DNA of 64,000 nucleotides, from NCBI RefSeq assembly GCF_014472415.1, contig NZ_JACSZV010000016.1:1-64000 (forward strand), given 5' to 3'. The position numbers and the translations under genes were made by a program. Below, piece by piece: positions 37,494-47,631 of the stretch. How positions within the stretch are numbered: position 1 is the first letter of the stretch; every line of letters starts with the position of its first letter. This DNA is from Pseudomonas sp. N40(2020). Lineage in GTDB: Bacteria > Pseudomonadota > Gammaproteobacteria > Pseudomonadales > Pseudomonadaceae. The notes under the pieces are model-generated. The model saw only the letters and a program-made list of their open reading frames with translations. It had not been told where the DNA came from and searched no databases.

Positions 37494-39206
37494 ATGAGTG
37501 ATAACGCTGCTTCTCCGGCCGTCCCGACACCTGCCGGCAAACCTTCCCGGCGCTGGCCGGCACTGCTGATCGGATTGGTCCTGGTGGCCGGCGTGGCGGG
37601 AGGTTTTGGCTGGCTGCTGCTCAAGCCCAAGGCGCCGCCGGCAGAGCTTGCCAGTGACAAACTCGGTCTGAGCCGCCCCGACGCCTTGCTGGAAACGCAC
37701 TCCCTGAGTCAGTTGCCCAAGGACTTGCTGACGGTGCCATTTCTCAAGGCCACGCTCACCGAAGATTTCGTCTTCTATTACGAAACCCACGCCGATCGCC
37801 TGGGCTTGATCGGCAGTCTGCGCCGGATCATCTACGAGCATGACCTTAAGTTGCAGGACAGCCTGATCGAACAGCTTTTCGATCAACCGGCAGACGTCGC
37901 GTTGTGGCGTGGTGCCGATGGCCGGCTCAAGGATTTCCTGCTGGTGATGGATCGCGGCGGTCTGGCCAAGCTGCTGGAGCCGTTGGCAAAGGTCGCGCTG
38001 GATGATTCGCAGCTAAGCGTGTTGGGCAACCTCAAAATCGGTAGCGACGAGGTGCCGCTGTACCAGCTCAGCTACAACGCCAGCAAATCGCTGCTGTTCG
38101 CTTCGCGCGGCGACAAACTGGTGGTGCTCTCCAATCCGAACAAGTACTACGACTCTGACAGCGGCACCCAAGAGGAGCCGGGCCACGTCTCTTCGCAAGC
38201 GCTGGCCGCGCTGCTCAACGGCGAAAAACTGTTCCCTGAGGCTTTCGGCCTGCCGGCGAAAACCCCGGAAACCAAACAACGTCTGTCGGTCAACTCCAGC
38301 GTTCTTGCCATGGGCTACCAACGCTTCATTCCGAACTTCGCCGGCCTGCGTTTCGACATGGACGACAAGGGCTGGCACAGCTACCTCGCCATGGATGAGC
38401 TGGAAAACCAGCCGGACTTCGATTTCAAACCGGTCTGGCAAGCCATGCCGCTGGGCGCGAGTGCCTGCGTGACCCTGCCGGTAGCAGCCGAGCCGCAGAA
38501 ACCGTTGCTGGTGAAACTCGGTGCCGAAGACGCCGTGGCGCAAAAACTCACCGAACACGTGGCCGGCGCGGCGGGCCTGTGCTGGTACGCCGATTCGCGG
38601 CTCTACACGCCGTTGCTGGTCGCCAGTCTGAAAGACGAGGACAGCAGTAAACTCGATGGCGATCTCGGCAAACTGTTCGGTTCGATGGTCGGTGCCTTCG
38701 AATCCAACGTCGAAGAAAACGTCTTTCCGGTGGTTGAGAAGCAGGAAGGCCAGAGCCACCTATGGCAGCGCCAGGTCAGCTCCAATTTCGGCCCGTACGC
38801 CGCCAAGACTGCCGATAATCCGGACGCCATCAGCGGCAAGGCTTTCATGAAAGTCAGCCTCGCGCGTCACGGTTCGACGTTGCTGTTTTCCCTCGACGAC
38901 AAACTGGTCGACAAAGCCCTCGGCACCCTCGACAAGCGCTTCCCGCCGATGGCCGACGTACTGCCCAAAGATGTGCTGATGCCGATCTACTTCGGCCCGG
39001 ATTCCATGGCGCAACTGATGCAGCAGGAAACCCTCGACAGCCTGCCTCAGGACATGGAACCGGTGTTTTACAACGCCGCGCAAACCTACCTGATCCCGAA
39101 ACTGCGCACCCTCGGCGGCTACGGCAAATATGCCCTGACCCTGCCTGAGGGCAGCGAGCCGGACGGCCACTGGCAATGGCTGCCGCTGGAATGGAAAGCG
39201 CTGTGA
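37494..39206 (+). CDS. yfaA: YfaA-like DUF2138 protein
   Basis: 570 residues from the ATG at 37494 (a GTG lies six bases upstream). A short cytoplasmic tail, one membrane segment (about residues 20-42, [20 protein letters not shown]), then a large periplasmic DUF2138 domain without recognisable catalytic motifs. In E. coli the matching gene also lies in the yfaP-Q-S-T-A set. Anchored on the inner membrane, it may tether the other exported proteins. Its stop overlaps the yfaT GTG. Confidence 0.85.
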   Translation: MSDNAASPAVPTPAGKPSRRWPALLIGLVLVAGVAGGFGWLLLKPKAPPAELASDKLGLSRPDALLETHSLSQLPKDLLTVPFLKATLTEDFVFYYETHADRLGLIGSLRRIIYEHDLKLQDSLIEQLFDQPADVALWRGADGRLKDFLLVMDRGGLAKLLEPLAKVALDDSQLSVLGNLKIGSDEVPLYQLSYNASKSLLFASRGDKLVVLSNPNKYYDSDSGTQEEPGHVSSQALAALLNGEKLFPEAFGLPAKTPETKQRLSVNSSVLAMGYQRFIPNFAGLRFDMDDKGWHSYLAMDELENQPDFDFKPVWQAMPLGASACVTLPVAAEPQKPLLVKLGAEDAVAQKLTEHVAGAAGLCWYADSRLYTPLLVASLKDEDSSKLDGDLGKLFGSMVGAFESNVEENVFPVVEKQEGQSHLWQRQVSSNFGPYAAKTADNPDAISGKAFMKVSLARHGSTLLFSLDDKLVDKALGTLDKRFPPMADVLPKDVLMPIYFGPDSMAQLMQQETLDSLPQDMEPVFYNAAQTYLIPKLRTLGGYGKYALTLPEGSEPDGHWQWLPLEWKAL

Positions 39207-39841
39207 CGGCACTGATTCGCAGCCTCGGCCTGCTTGCGCTGTTGCTTGGCGCGGGTGCTCGCGCCATGGAAGCCCCGGCGCTCGATCCGGCGCAGTCACA
39301 GGTTTTCCGCGCCTGGTTCGTGCGTATCGCCCAGGAGCAACTGAGCCAAGGCCCGAGCCCGCGCTGGTATCAGCAGGATTGCGCCGGGCTGGTGCGTTTC
39401 GCCGCCAATGAAGCGCTGAAAGTCCATGACGACAAATGGCTGCGCAGCAATGGCCTGTCCAATCGCTATCTGCCGCCGGAGCTGTCGCTGAGCGACGATC
39501 AGCGCAAGCTCGCCCAGCAATGGCAGCAGGGCGGCGGCAAGGTCGGGCCGTACGTCAACGCGATCAAACTGATTCAGTTCAACAGTCATCTGGTCAGCCG
39601 CGACGTGTCGCAGGCGCGGCCCGGTGACCTGATGTTCTTCGATCAGGGCGACGACCAGCACCTGATGATCTGGATGGGCCGTTACATCGCCTATCACACC
39701 GGCACCACCACCCCCACTGACAACGGCATGCGTTCGGCAAGCCTGCAGCAACTCATGACATGGAAGGACACCCGATGGATACCCGACGCAGCCAACCCCA
39801 ACTTCATCGGCGTCTATCGACTGAACTTTCTCTCCCAATGA
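39203..39841 (+). CDS. yfaT: YfaT-like DUF1175 protein with NlpC/P60-like signature
   Basis: 212 residues from the GTG at 39203 (GTGA overlap with yfaA; an in-frame ATG at 39191 is possible). Signal peptide ending near ARA. The segments [15 protein letters not shown] (Cys60), ARPGDLMFF and DQHLMIWMG (His153) match in order and spacing the Cys-His layout of NlpC/P60 peptidoglycan peptidases (DCSGLV, PGDLVFF, HVGIYLG). A further His165 could complete the site. Peptidase activity is inferred, not known. Overlaps yfaS by four bases. Confidence 0.82.
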   Translation: MTALIRSLGLLALLLGAGARAMEAPALDPAQSQVFRAWFVRIAQEQLSQGPSPRWYQQDCAGLVRFAANEALKVHDDKWLRSNGLSNRYLPPELSLSDDQRKLAQQWQQGGGKVGPYVNAIKLIQFNSHLVSRDVSQARPGDLMFFDQGDDQHLMIWMGRYIAYHTGTTTPTDNGMRSASLQQLMTWKDTRWIPDAANPNFIGVYRLNFLSQ

Positions 39842-42800
39842 CCGGTGCCCGCATGTTGCGACTCTGCGCAAAAATTCCCCTGTTGCTGGCACTTCTGCTG
39901 CCGCTGGCGACTGTTAATGCCGAAGATTCGGTGGAGCCGAGCGGCTACACGCCAGTGTCCGGTGAAAGCTTTTTCCTGCTGGCGGACAGCAGCTTTGCGG
40001 CCGACGAACAGGCGATGGTGCGCCTTGAAGCACCTGGCCGCGACTATCGCCGTTTCCGCATGGAGCCTTACGGCGGCGCCGATATTCGCGTGTACCGCAT
40101 CGACAAGCCATTGGACTTCCTCAAGCGCCAGAAGAACCTGCACCGCGTGGTCAGCGACGGTCAGTTCAAGGGCGAAGGCCTGTCCAACACCCTCGCGTAT
40201 CTGTGGGACAACTGGTACCGCAAATCCCGTCGGGTGATGCAGCGTGCGTTCTCCTATGAATCGCGCAAACAGGTCACCGAAGAAGTGCCGGAACTGAAGA
40301 TGGGCGACGCCATCGCCGCACCGACACCGTATGACGCACAGCCTCAATTCGCACTGATTCCGGGTCTGCCGGTGGTCAGCCAGTTCCGTTATCCATTGTG
40401 GCAGGCCAAACCGATTCAACCACCGGCCGGGGTCAATCTGGCCGGGTCTTCCAGTGACTTCGTCAGCGTCGCGCCGGGCAACGTCTACATTCCGTTGGGC
40501 AACCTGAAACCGGGTCTGTATCTGGTCGAAGCGCTGATCGGCAAGTACCGCGCCACCACCATGGTCTTCGTCTCCAACACCGTGGCGGTGAGCAAGATTG
40601 CCGGTGATGAATTGCTGGTCTGGGCCGCGCGCAAACACGAAGGCAGTTCGGTGCCGAAGGTCAATGTGCTGTGGACTGACGGCCTCGGCGTAATGAGCAG
40701 CGGTGCCACCGATGCGGACGGTTTGCTGCGTCTGAAACACGTCAGCCCCGAGCGTTCGTTCGTGATCGGCGAGGACGAGGAGGGCGGTGTATTCGTCTCC
40801 GAGAACTTCTACTACGACAGCGAAATCTACGACACCAAACTCTACGCTTTCACCGACCGGCCGCTGTATCGCCCGGGGGATTGGGTATCGCTGAAAATTG
40901 TCGGTCGCGAGTTCAAGAATGCGCGGGATTCGGTGCTGCCGGGGGCGGCGGATGTCAGCGTCAGCGTGCTCGATGCCACCGGCACCGAACTGCAACACCT
41001 CGATCTGAAACTTGATTCGAAGGCCGGTACTCAGGGCCGTTTCCAGTTGCCGGACAACGCCGTGGCGGGTGGGTACGAGATTCGCTTCAACTACAAGGAT
41101 CAGGCCTACAGCAGCGCCTTCCGTGTGGCCGAATACATCAAGCCGCACTTCGAGATTTCGCTGAACCTGGCCAAGCAGGATTACCGCACCGGCGAGCCGG
41201 TCAAAGGCAGTCTGGTGCTGCTGTACCCGGACGGCAAACCGGTGGCCAACGCCAAATTGACTCTGAGCCTGCGTGCCCAGCAATTGTCGATGGTCGACAA
41301 CGAACTGCAATACCTCGGGCAATTCCCGGTGGAATTGACCAGCACCGAACTGACCACTGACAGCAAAGGCAACGCGACCCTCGATCTGCCGGCCGCCGAC
41401 AAACCGAGCCGATACATGCTCACCGTGTTCGCCAGCGATGGTGCGGCGTATCGGGTCAAGACCACCAAGGAAATCCTCATCGACCGTGGCGCTGCGAGCT
41501 TCCGCTTGAGCGCGCCGCAACGCTTCAGTGCGGTCAACGACAAGGTCGCGTTCAGCTATGCCAACGAGGGCGGCACCGAGCAAAGCAAAGCGGTCACGCC
41601 GAGCAGCTACAGCTGGGTGCGTCTGGAAGATCAGAGCACGGGCGAAGGCAAACTCGCGGCGACGGATAAAGGCTTCAGCCTCGCGTTTGAACGTCCAGGC
41701 ACCTACAACCTGACTCTGAAGGATCAACACGGCCGTGTCCTCGGTGCCACCGGTCATTCGGTCACTGGCGACGGCGTCAAAGCCGTGCCGGGCACCGTGG
41801 AAATCGTCCTCGACAAGCCTGAATACAAGGCCGGTGATGAAGCGCTGGCGCTGATCACGTTCCCCGAACCGGTGAGCGATGCCTTGCTGTCACTGGAACG
41901 CGACAAGGTCGAAGCCACCGCGCTGCTGGCCAAGGGCGGCGACTGGTTGAAACTGGAAAAACTCAGCGACACCCAATACCGCGCGCGCATTCCGGTGAAG
42001 GACAACTTCGCGCCGAACCTGACCTTTTCCGTGCTCTACACCAAGGGCGGGCAGTACAGCTTCCAGAACGCCGGGATCAAGGTGATTGCGCCGCAGATCG
42101 ACGTGGCGATCAGCACTGACAAAGCGGTGTATCTGCCGGGCGATACCGTCACCGTTGATCTGACCACGCAGTTCGCCGGCAAAGCCGTACCGGCGCACCT
42201 GACCGTCAGTGTCGTCGACGAAATGGTCTACGCGCTGCAACCGGAAGTCGCGCCGACCATCGACCAGTTCTTCTACCACCCGCGCCGCAACAATGTGCGC
42301 ACCAGCGCCAGTTTGTCGTTCATCAGTTACGACGTAGCGTTGCCGGGCAGCCCCGGTGCACCGGGCAAAGCCAATCGCAGCGAACGCGGGGTGAAAGTGC
42401 TGGAGCGTCCGCGTCGTGAAGATGTCGACACCGCCGCATGGCAGCCGGAATTGCTGACCGGTGCCGATGGCAAAACCCGTTTCACCTTCAAGATGCCGGA
42501 CTCGCTGACCCGCTGGCGCATCACCGCGCGGGCGATAGCCGATGACGGTCAGGTCGGGCAGAAGAAGCAATTCGTCCGTTCGGAAAAACCGCTTTACCTG
42601 AAGTGGAGCGGGCCGAGCAAATTCCGCAAGGGCGATCAGCCGCAACTCGGCGTGTTCGCTTTCAGTCAGGCCGAGAAACCGGTCAAGGCTGAACTGGTCA
42701 CTCACTACGCTGGCGCCGAACAACGCCTGCCGGTGACCCTGAACAACGGCATCAACTATCTGCCGCTGCCAGCATTTGCGCTAGCTTCGGGCGAGTGGAC

Positions 42801-44412
42801 GGCGGAACTGGTGCAGGACGGCAAAACCGCTGATGCCTTGGCGGTGCGCTTGAGCGCGACCGGTGATGGCTGGCAAGTGACGCAGACTCAGAATCTCGAT
42901 GTGGCCAGCGGCGATACGGCGCTGAGCCTGCCGGCAGACGCCACCAACATTCGTCTGCGTCTGGATGACAGCCCGCAAGCGCTGTTCCGTTCCGCTCTTG
43001 ATGATCTGCTCAGCTATCCATATGGCGGCGTCGAACAGACAGCCAGCCGTTTGCTGCCGCTGAGCATTGCTTATCCGTCGCTGGCATCGAGCCCGCAGAT
43101 CCGCGATCGCTTGCGTCTGATCATGCAGAACAGCCGTCTGCGTCTGGTGCAAATGGCCGGGCCGTCCGCGAGCTTCACCTGGTGGGGTTACGACGGTGAG
43201 CCGGATGCGTTCCTCACCGCTTACGCCTATTACGCCGACTGGAACGCCAGCCAGGTGCTGGAGCTGACTCTGCCGCCGGAGCACTGGCAGCGCGTGCTGG
43301 AGGTGTACGCCAAGCAGGCGCCGAACACGCCATTGCTACAACGTGCGCTGATTCTGTCGTTCGCCAAACAGATGCATTTGCCGGTCAACACACTGCTCAG
43401 CGGTTTGATGGACGATCTGGCCAAGGCCGGTGAAGGCAATGCTGAAACGATGATGGACGATGGCGCAGACAGCTTGGTGATGAGCGAGCCGGATTCGGCG
43501 CTCGGTCTGGCGGCGGCGAGGGTCTTGACCGCTTCGCTGGCCACTCAGGCAAAAGTCGCGTTGCCGGATGCCTTCAATCGTCAGGTCGGCGCTGCGCAAC
43601 AGCGTCTGGCAGTGAGCTCGCAGCCGTTTGCCGAGGCGCTGAACCTGTCCCTGCAACCGTTTGATCAGGCGCGTGCGACGGCGTTGTTGCAACGTCTGCT
43701 ACCACAGCAATCGCCCCTCGAACGCGCGCTGGCGCTGACGTGGCTGCAACGCAGCATCGCCCAGGCGTCGCCGACCATCGCGCTGACCCCGGGCGAAGGT
43801 TGGAAGAAAAACTATGGCGCAACCGGTGAGATGTACTGGACGTGGCAGGGCGCGACCCCGGTGCCGAGCGTGTTGACAGTGTTCGGGACTCAGGAGCGTC
43901 CGCTGCGTGCAGCGTTGAGCTTCCAGACCCAGCAACCGGCTGTCGATCCAATGGCCGTGACCATCACCCGTCGTCTGTCGCGTCTGGTGCCGGGCGACGA
44001 AGCGTTCACCTTCAAACTGGAGCCCGTCGGCACTAAACCGCTGTCCAGCGACAGCCTGTATCTGGACGAAGTGATCCTCACCAGCAAAGCGCCGAAGCCG
44101 CTGCGCTACGGCATGCTCGAAGTGCCGCTGCCACCGGGCGCCGATGTCGAACGCACCACGTGGGGCATCAAGTTGCAGGGCAAGGACGGCACCGAGCCGA
44201 CCGCGCTGGAGAAGGCGTGTTTCGAGCCGGGGCAACTGGCTTACGCTGTGCCGGTGGATGCGCTGAGCGGCGAATTGCGCCTGCGCCATCTGGTGCGTTT
44301 CTCGCAGAAAGGCCAATTCAATCTGCCGCCAGTGCGTTTCACTCAGGTGTACGCGCCGCAGCATCAGGCCCAGGAAGCGAAAGCCGCTCTCGGTCAGGTC
44401 ACGGTCAACTGA
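39838..44412 (+). CDS. yfaS: Alpha-2-macroglobulin family protein without thioester (YfaS-like)
   Basis: 1524 residues from the ATG at 39838 (ATGA overlap with yfaT). Signal peptide [22 protein letters not shown]1-MG6-type beta domains (MG2-like at about 330-420, [19 protein letters not shown]), the A2M domain (residues 850-930, [20 protein letters not shown]), and a thioester-domain fold at about 1040-1300. The CxEQ site reads Gly-Val-Glu-Gln (1064-1067), so no covalent trapping. Periplasmic; a protease-trap-like scaffold is inferred. Confidence 0.92.
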   Translation: MTGARMLRLCAKIPLLLALLLPLATVNAEDSVEPSGYTPVSGESFFLLADSSFAADEQAMVRLEAPGRDYRRFRMEPYGGADIRVYRIDKPLDFLKRQKNLHRVVSDGQFKGEGLSNTLAYLWDNWYRKSRRVMQRAFSYESRKQVTEEVPELKMGDAIAAPTPYDAQPQFALIPGLPVVSQFRYPLWQAKPIQPPAGVNLAGSSSDFVSVAPGNVYIPLGNLKPGLYLVEALIGKYRATTMVFVSNTVAVSKIAGDELLVWAARKHEGSSVPKVNVLWTDGLGVMSSGATDADGLLRLKHVSPERSFVIGEDEEGGVFVSENFYYDSEIYDTKLYAFTDRPLYRPGDWVSLKIVGREFKNARDSVLPGAADVSVSVLDATGTELQHLDLKLDSKAGTQGRFQLPDNAVAGGYEIRFNYKDQAYSSAFRVAEYIKPHFEISLNLAKQDYRTGEPVKGSLVLLYPDGKPVANAKLTLSLRAQQLSMVDNELQYLGQFPVELTSTELTTDSKGNATLDLPAADKPSRYMLTVFASDGAAYRVKTTKEILIDRGAASFRLSAPQRFSAVNDKVAFSYANEGGTEQSKAVTPSSYSWVRLEDQSTGEGKLAATDKGFSLAFERPGTYNLTLKDQHGRVLGATGHSVTGDGVKAVPGTVEIVLDKPEYKAGDEALALITFPEPVSDALLSLERDKVEATALLAKGGDWLKLEKLSDTQYRARIPVKDNFAPNLTFSVLYTKGGQYSFQNAGIKVIAPQIDVAISTDKAVYLPGDTVTVDLTTQFAGKAVPAHLTVSVVDEMVYALQPEVAPTIDQFFYHPRRNNVRTSASLSFISYDVALPGSPGAPGKANRSERGVKVLERPRREDVDTAAWQPELLTGADGKTRFTFKMPDSLTRWRITARAIADDGQVGQKKQFVRSEKPLYLKWSGPSKFRKGDQPQLGVFAFSQAEKPVKAELVTHYAGAEQRLPVTLNNGINYLPLPAFALASGEWTAELVQDGKTADALAVRLSATGDGWQVTQTQNLDVASGDTALSLPADATNIRLRLDDSPQALFRSALDDLLSYPYGGVEQTASRLLPLSIAYPSLASSPQIRDRLRLIMQNSRLRLVQMAGPSASFTWWGYDGEPDAFLTAYAYYADWNASQVLELTLPPEHWQRVLEVYAKQAPNTPLLQRALILSFAKQMHLPVNTLLSGLMDDLAKAGEGNAETMMDDGADSLVMSEPDSALGLAAARVLTASLATQAKVALPDAFNRQVGAAQQRLAVSSQPFAEALNLSLQPFDQARATALLQRLLPQQSPLERALALTWLQRSIAQASPTIALTPGEGWKKNYGATGEMYWTWQGATPVPSVLTVFGTQERPLRAALSFQTQQPAVDPMAVTITRRLSRLVPGDEAFTFKLEPVGTKPLSSDSLYLDEVILTSKAPKPLRYGMLEVPLPPGADVERTTWGIKLQGKDGTEPTALEKACFEPGQLAYAVPVDALSGELRLRHLVRFSQKGQFNLPPVRFTQVYAPQHQAQEAKAALGQVTVN

Positions 44413-44413
44413 T

Positions 44414-46033
44414 ATGCCCCGGCCGCTGCTGTGGCTGCTGATGTGTGTGATTCCTGCGCTGGCGACGGCGCAGGATGAGCCGTTGCGCGTGGCTTACAAG
44501 GGTGAGTTGTTGTCGTTGAGTCAGACGCAGTTGATCGCTCGCGAACCGTTGCCGTCGTCGCTGGATACGCCACTGGGCAGTCTGTGGAAGCTGTTTGTCT
44601 ATGCGTGGCTGGTGGATACCGGCGCGCGGGAACCGGCTTATGAATGTCGCGGGCAGTCGAAAGAGGAAGTCTATTGCTGCTCGGCGGGCGGCAAGATCGA
44701 GCGGGATCAGGCGCTGGTGAAGTCGTGCGGGTTGTATTTCGAGCCTGCGCGACTGGGGATTTCTGCCAGCGATTGGCGCACTTACTGGCAGGCGCGAAAG
44801 GCGCCGGCGTGGTTGCTGGAATTGCCTTCGGTGCAACCGGCCACGCGGGTTTCTGTGGCTGACTTGCTGAGGGTTTTGTCTGCGCTTCCCGCTCAAGATC
44901 AGATGCGCCGTGTGTTACTCGACGTGGTGTTGAACGCCGCCGACGGTAATGTCGTCGGTGAGCTCGGCGGTCGCCTGCGGGTGAAAACCTGGAGCTGGCT
45001 CGGCGATCAGGACCCGCAATCGCGGCAGGGCGGGTTTGCCGGTTGGACGGCGGACGGTTCGCCTGTGTGGGCGGGTGGGCGTGGCACCAGTCAGATGGTT
45101 TTACGGCATTACGGAACTGCACTGGCGACGGTGCTGCCAGCGGCGTGGCCGGCAGATACGGGGCGTTGCGTTGAGGTCGGCCTGTTCTCGCGCTATCCGG
45201 TCGTGCGGGTTTTGGCTGGTGACCGTGCGGTGACTTCCGGCCCGCTGCAGGGCGGCTACCGCGTCGAATTCGCCAACGGCAATGCGCTGGATATCCACAG
45301 CGACGGCGAACTGTTTCTGCTCAACGACAAACTCGTCGCAAGGCTTGATCGCGAAGAATACGTCGCCCGTGTCCTTGAGCGCGAAGCCAAACCCGAACCT
45401 GCTGAAGCCGCGAAGGCCCTCGCCGTGGCGATCCGCACCTACCTGCTGCAAAACGCCACACGCAACGGCGACTGCCTGAGCATCGACGACAGCAGCAATC
45501 GCCAGCGGGTCGCCCCGCGTCCGGCGTCCAGCGAATCACGCAACATCGCCGCATGGACCGCGGATCTGGTCCTTGCCGGCAGCACCGTCACCTATCACTC
45601 CGATCAACCCGGCCCGGACAAACTGGCGTGGCAACAAGCTGTCGAACAAGCCAACGCCGGCCAACGCTACGACGCAATCCTGCTGCACGCCTATCCACGC
45701 GCCAGCCTCAGCCGCTGGGACAACCCGGTCGCCTCCTGCGAAGCGCTGCCCGCCGCGCAAGACTGGCTGCAGAAGCAGCGTCGCGGCTGGCGCCCGAAGC
45801 TCGAAAGCGAAACCGGCTACAACGAAGTCAGCACGTTCGCGGTGTGCAAACTCGCTTTTGGCCGACCCTTCGTCGACCGCGAACGCCAGCGCATTTACGT
45901 GCGCGGCGTGCTGACCCTGCAGGATCGCCTCGACCTGACTCACGAATATTTGCACCTGGCCTTTGAAGCACATCCCAACGGTCAGGATGAAACCTACATC
46001 GAAGGGCTCGCCCGTCACCTCTTGCTGGAATAG
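44414..46033 (+). CDS. yfaQ: YfaQ-like DUF2300 protein with PBP-, SpoIID- and metallopeptidase-like motifs
   Basis: 539 residues, signal peptide MPRPLLWLLMCVIPALATAQ. N-terminal region shows a penicillin-binding-fold pattern: SLWK (Ser56-Lys59), SCG (104-106) and KTW (191-193). Residues 316-400 resemble SpoIID (YVARVLEREAKP with Glu324; AAKALAVAIRTYLL; LVLAGSTVTYHSDQPG). The C-terminus carries HEYLH (His510-His514) with a downstream Glu, a zinc-peptidase HEXXH. Starts two bases after yfaS. Domain calls beyond DUF2300 are my inference. Confidence 0.8.
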   Translation: MPRPLLWLLMCVIPALATAQDEPLRVAYKGELLSLSQTQLIAREPLPSSLDTPLGSLWKLFVYAWLVDTGAREPAYECRGQSKEEVYCCSAGGKIERDQALVKSCGLYFEPARLGISASDWRTYWQARKAPAWLLELPSVQPATRVSVADLLRVLSALPAQDQMRRVLLDVVLNAADGNVVGELGGRLRVKTWSWLGDQDPQSRQGGFAGWTADGSPVWAGGRGTSQMVLRHYGTALATVLPAAWPADTGRCVEVGLFSRYPVVRVLAGDRAVTSGPLQGGYRVEFANGNALDIHSDGELFLLNDKLVARLDREEYVARVLEREAKPEPAEAAKALAVAIRTYLLQNATRNGDCLSIDDSSNRQRVAPRPASSESRNIAAWTADLVLAGSTVTYHSDQPGPDKLAWQQAVEQANAGQRYDAILLHAYPRASLSRWDNPVASCEALPAAQDWLQKQRRGWRPKLESETGYNEVSTFAVCKLAFGRPFVDRERQRIYVRGVLTLQDRLDLTHEYLHLAFEAHPNGQDETYIEGLARHLLLE

Positions 46034-46036
46034 ACC

Positions 46037-46849
46037 ATGACACTCCGTTATCCACAGGTCTTGCTGTTGCTCTGCACGTTGACCGCGCTATCGCCGGCAA
46101 TGGCCGCCGACAGCGTCAAAATCGACACCCCGGTCAGCGGTTGGCGCAGCGGCTCGCCGGGCGGCGAGGGCGAAAGCTTCCGCCAGACCGTCAACTACCC
46201 GGCCTCATCGGTAAACACCCCGATCGGCCAGGCCGACACCGCACGCATCAGCGGCCAGATCAACACCACGCCGAAGAACAATGAGCCCGGCCGACTGATC
46301 GTCAACGGCGTCAGCATGCCGCTGAAAATCGACCCCGCCGGCCACTTCGACCGCCCGTTCTCCTTCCCCAACGGCAGCAACAGCGTCGAAGTCCGCAGCC
46401 CCGACGGCAAGCAACGCCACCGCACCCAATTCCTTAACACCAGCGGCGGCGCCACCCCGCCAAAACTGCGCGTATTGCTGGCCTGGGACAGCGACGGCAC
46501 CGACCTCGACCTGCACCTCATCACCCCCGACGGCGGCCACATCTGGTACGGCAACCGCGTCGCGGACAACGGCGCCGGCCTGGACGTCGACGTGACCACC
46601 GGCTACGGCCCGGAAATCTTCGCCATGCCGGCGCCGATCAAGGGGCAGTATCTGGTGTATGTGAATTACTTCGGTGGTGGTTATCGCAGTGATGAAGATG
46701 GCGAAGCCGATGCGGTGCAGGCGCTGACCACGGCGCAGGTGACAGTGATTACCGAGGAAGGGACGCCTAGCGAGAAGATGGAGACTTTTCTGATCCCGAT
46801 GCGGGCGGTGGGGGAGTTGACGTTGGTGAAGTCGTTTAGTTATCCCTGA
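46037..46849 (+). CDS. yfaP: YfaP-like DUF2135 exported protein (copy 2)
   Basis: 270 residues. Signal peptide MTLRYPQVLLLLCTLTALSP, cleavage near AMA. Same two-part layout as the first copy: SVKIDTPVSGWRSGSPGG, then DUF2135 (LLAWDSDGTDLDLHLITPDG; EIFAMPAPIKGQYLVYVNYF; FLIPMRAVGELTLVKSF). The two copies are clearly paralogous but well diverged, so the duplication is old. Starts three bases after the yfaQ stop. Last gene of the operon. Confidence 0.88.
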   Translation: MTLRYPQVLLLLCTLTALSPAMAADSVKIDTPVSGWRSGSPGGEGESFRQTVNYPASSVNTPIGQADTARISGQINTTPKNNEPGRLIVNGVSMPLKIDPAGHFDRPFSFPNGSNSVEVRSPDGKQRHRTQFLNTSGGATPPKLRVLLAWDSDGTDLDLHLITPDGGHIWYGNRVADNGAGLDVDVTTGYGPEIFAMPAPIKGQYLVYVNYFGGGYRSDEDGEADAVQALTTAQVTVITEEGTPSEKMETFLIPMRAVGELTLVKSFSYP

Positions 46850-46858
46850 AATACCTGA

Positions 46859-47290
46859 TCATTTAGGAAAAACACCGCACAGTGCATTGCCTTGGTAACC
46901 GTGAACGATCGGCCCCAGCACCATGAGTGGGCCACAGGCGTAGAGCGGGGATGACACTGTTTGCTTCGTGTTGAGCAGAACGGTCTCTCTCCCGAATTCG
47001 TCACTGCCGAAGGATTGCTCGGAGTACGAATGGCAGACCGGCAGCTTCAACGGCACCGGGATAACCAGCGCCCATACAGTGATTCCGCACCATTCACGGG
47101 TGGGTGTTGATGTTGCTGTTCTGGTTATTTGCGGTGTGATTGAACGGTAGCTCTGCGCTTTGTAGGCGTCAGTTTTCAGGGTGACTTTTTCTGGGAGGGA
47201 GATGCCTACCCCGACGCATGCGGATAGGCAGAGGCATAGAGTTGTTGCGGTGGCAGATTTCAGGTGTGAACTCAGAATGCGGGGGATCAA
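46859..47290 (-). CDS. Hypothetical lipoprotein
   Basis: 143 residues from a TTG at 47290 preceded by AAGGAAG seven bases upstream; no in-frame ATG gives the same signal sequence. Lipobox LCLSAC (Cys at about 25) after the hydrophobic TATTLCLCL. Rich in Thr, Ser and Pro, with four further cysteines. No family recognised. It converges on yfaP copy 2 and marks the start of the AT-richer island. Confidence 0.65.
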   Translation of the reverse strand: MIPRILSSHLKSATATTLCLCLSACVGVGISLPEKVTLKTDAYKAQSYRSITPQITRTATSTPTREWCGITVWALVIPVPLKLPVCHSYSEQSFGSDEFGRETVLLNTKQTVSSPLYACGPLMVLGPIVHGYQGNALCGVFPK

Positions 47291-47388
47291 ATTTCAACTT
47301 CCTTGTGGAGTCATTCTCGGACTTATAGCTTGGCTAACTGTGGACTTCGGCTAACTCCGGGCAATGGAGCAATCGAAAACCAAATGCT

Positions 47389-47539
47389 TCAGAAAGCAAT
47401 ATACGCCAGGGTGCAGGTCCCGATAAAAACTAGGTACAGGGCCGCAAAAATAAAATGCGTCCAAGTGTCCGGAATAATTTCTGAAGGGTCAGCAGAATCG
47501 TACTGCCCCCCGACAACTTCACCTTTCTCAACCCGTCAT
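47389..47539 (-). pseudogene. Small membrane protein (about 49 aa) broken by a +1 frameshift
   Basis: An ATG at 47539 with AGGAA upstream enters a stop after three codons (ATG ACG GGT TGA). If one T is dropped, the frame continues without interruption for 49 residues: an acidic start (EKGEVVGGQYDSADPSEIIP) and one membrane helix (THFIFAALYLVFIGTCTLAY), ending at 47389. The span is 151 bases, which is 3x50+1, as expected for a single insertion. The rest of 47291-47631 shows nothing else. Function unknown. Confidence 0.5.
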
Positions 47540-47631
47540 AATTCGCCGTTCCTGAGGACTGCTCTTTCCGCGGGAGATGGGAATTGTGCAGCGGGGCCTG
47601 CTGAACAACTCCCCGGCTAACAGGGAATCAC

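Noticed and set aside
39814..41757. Open frame opposite the alpha-2-macroglobulin gene
   Set aside because: No protein-like features; the plus-strand gene has a signal peptide and full domain set.
47303..47620. 105-codon plus-strand frame between the lipoprotein and darG
   Set aside because: No ribosome-binding site and no protein-like pattern. The minus strand here holds the more convincing frameshifted membrane protein.
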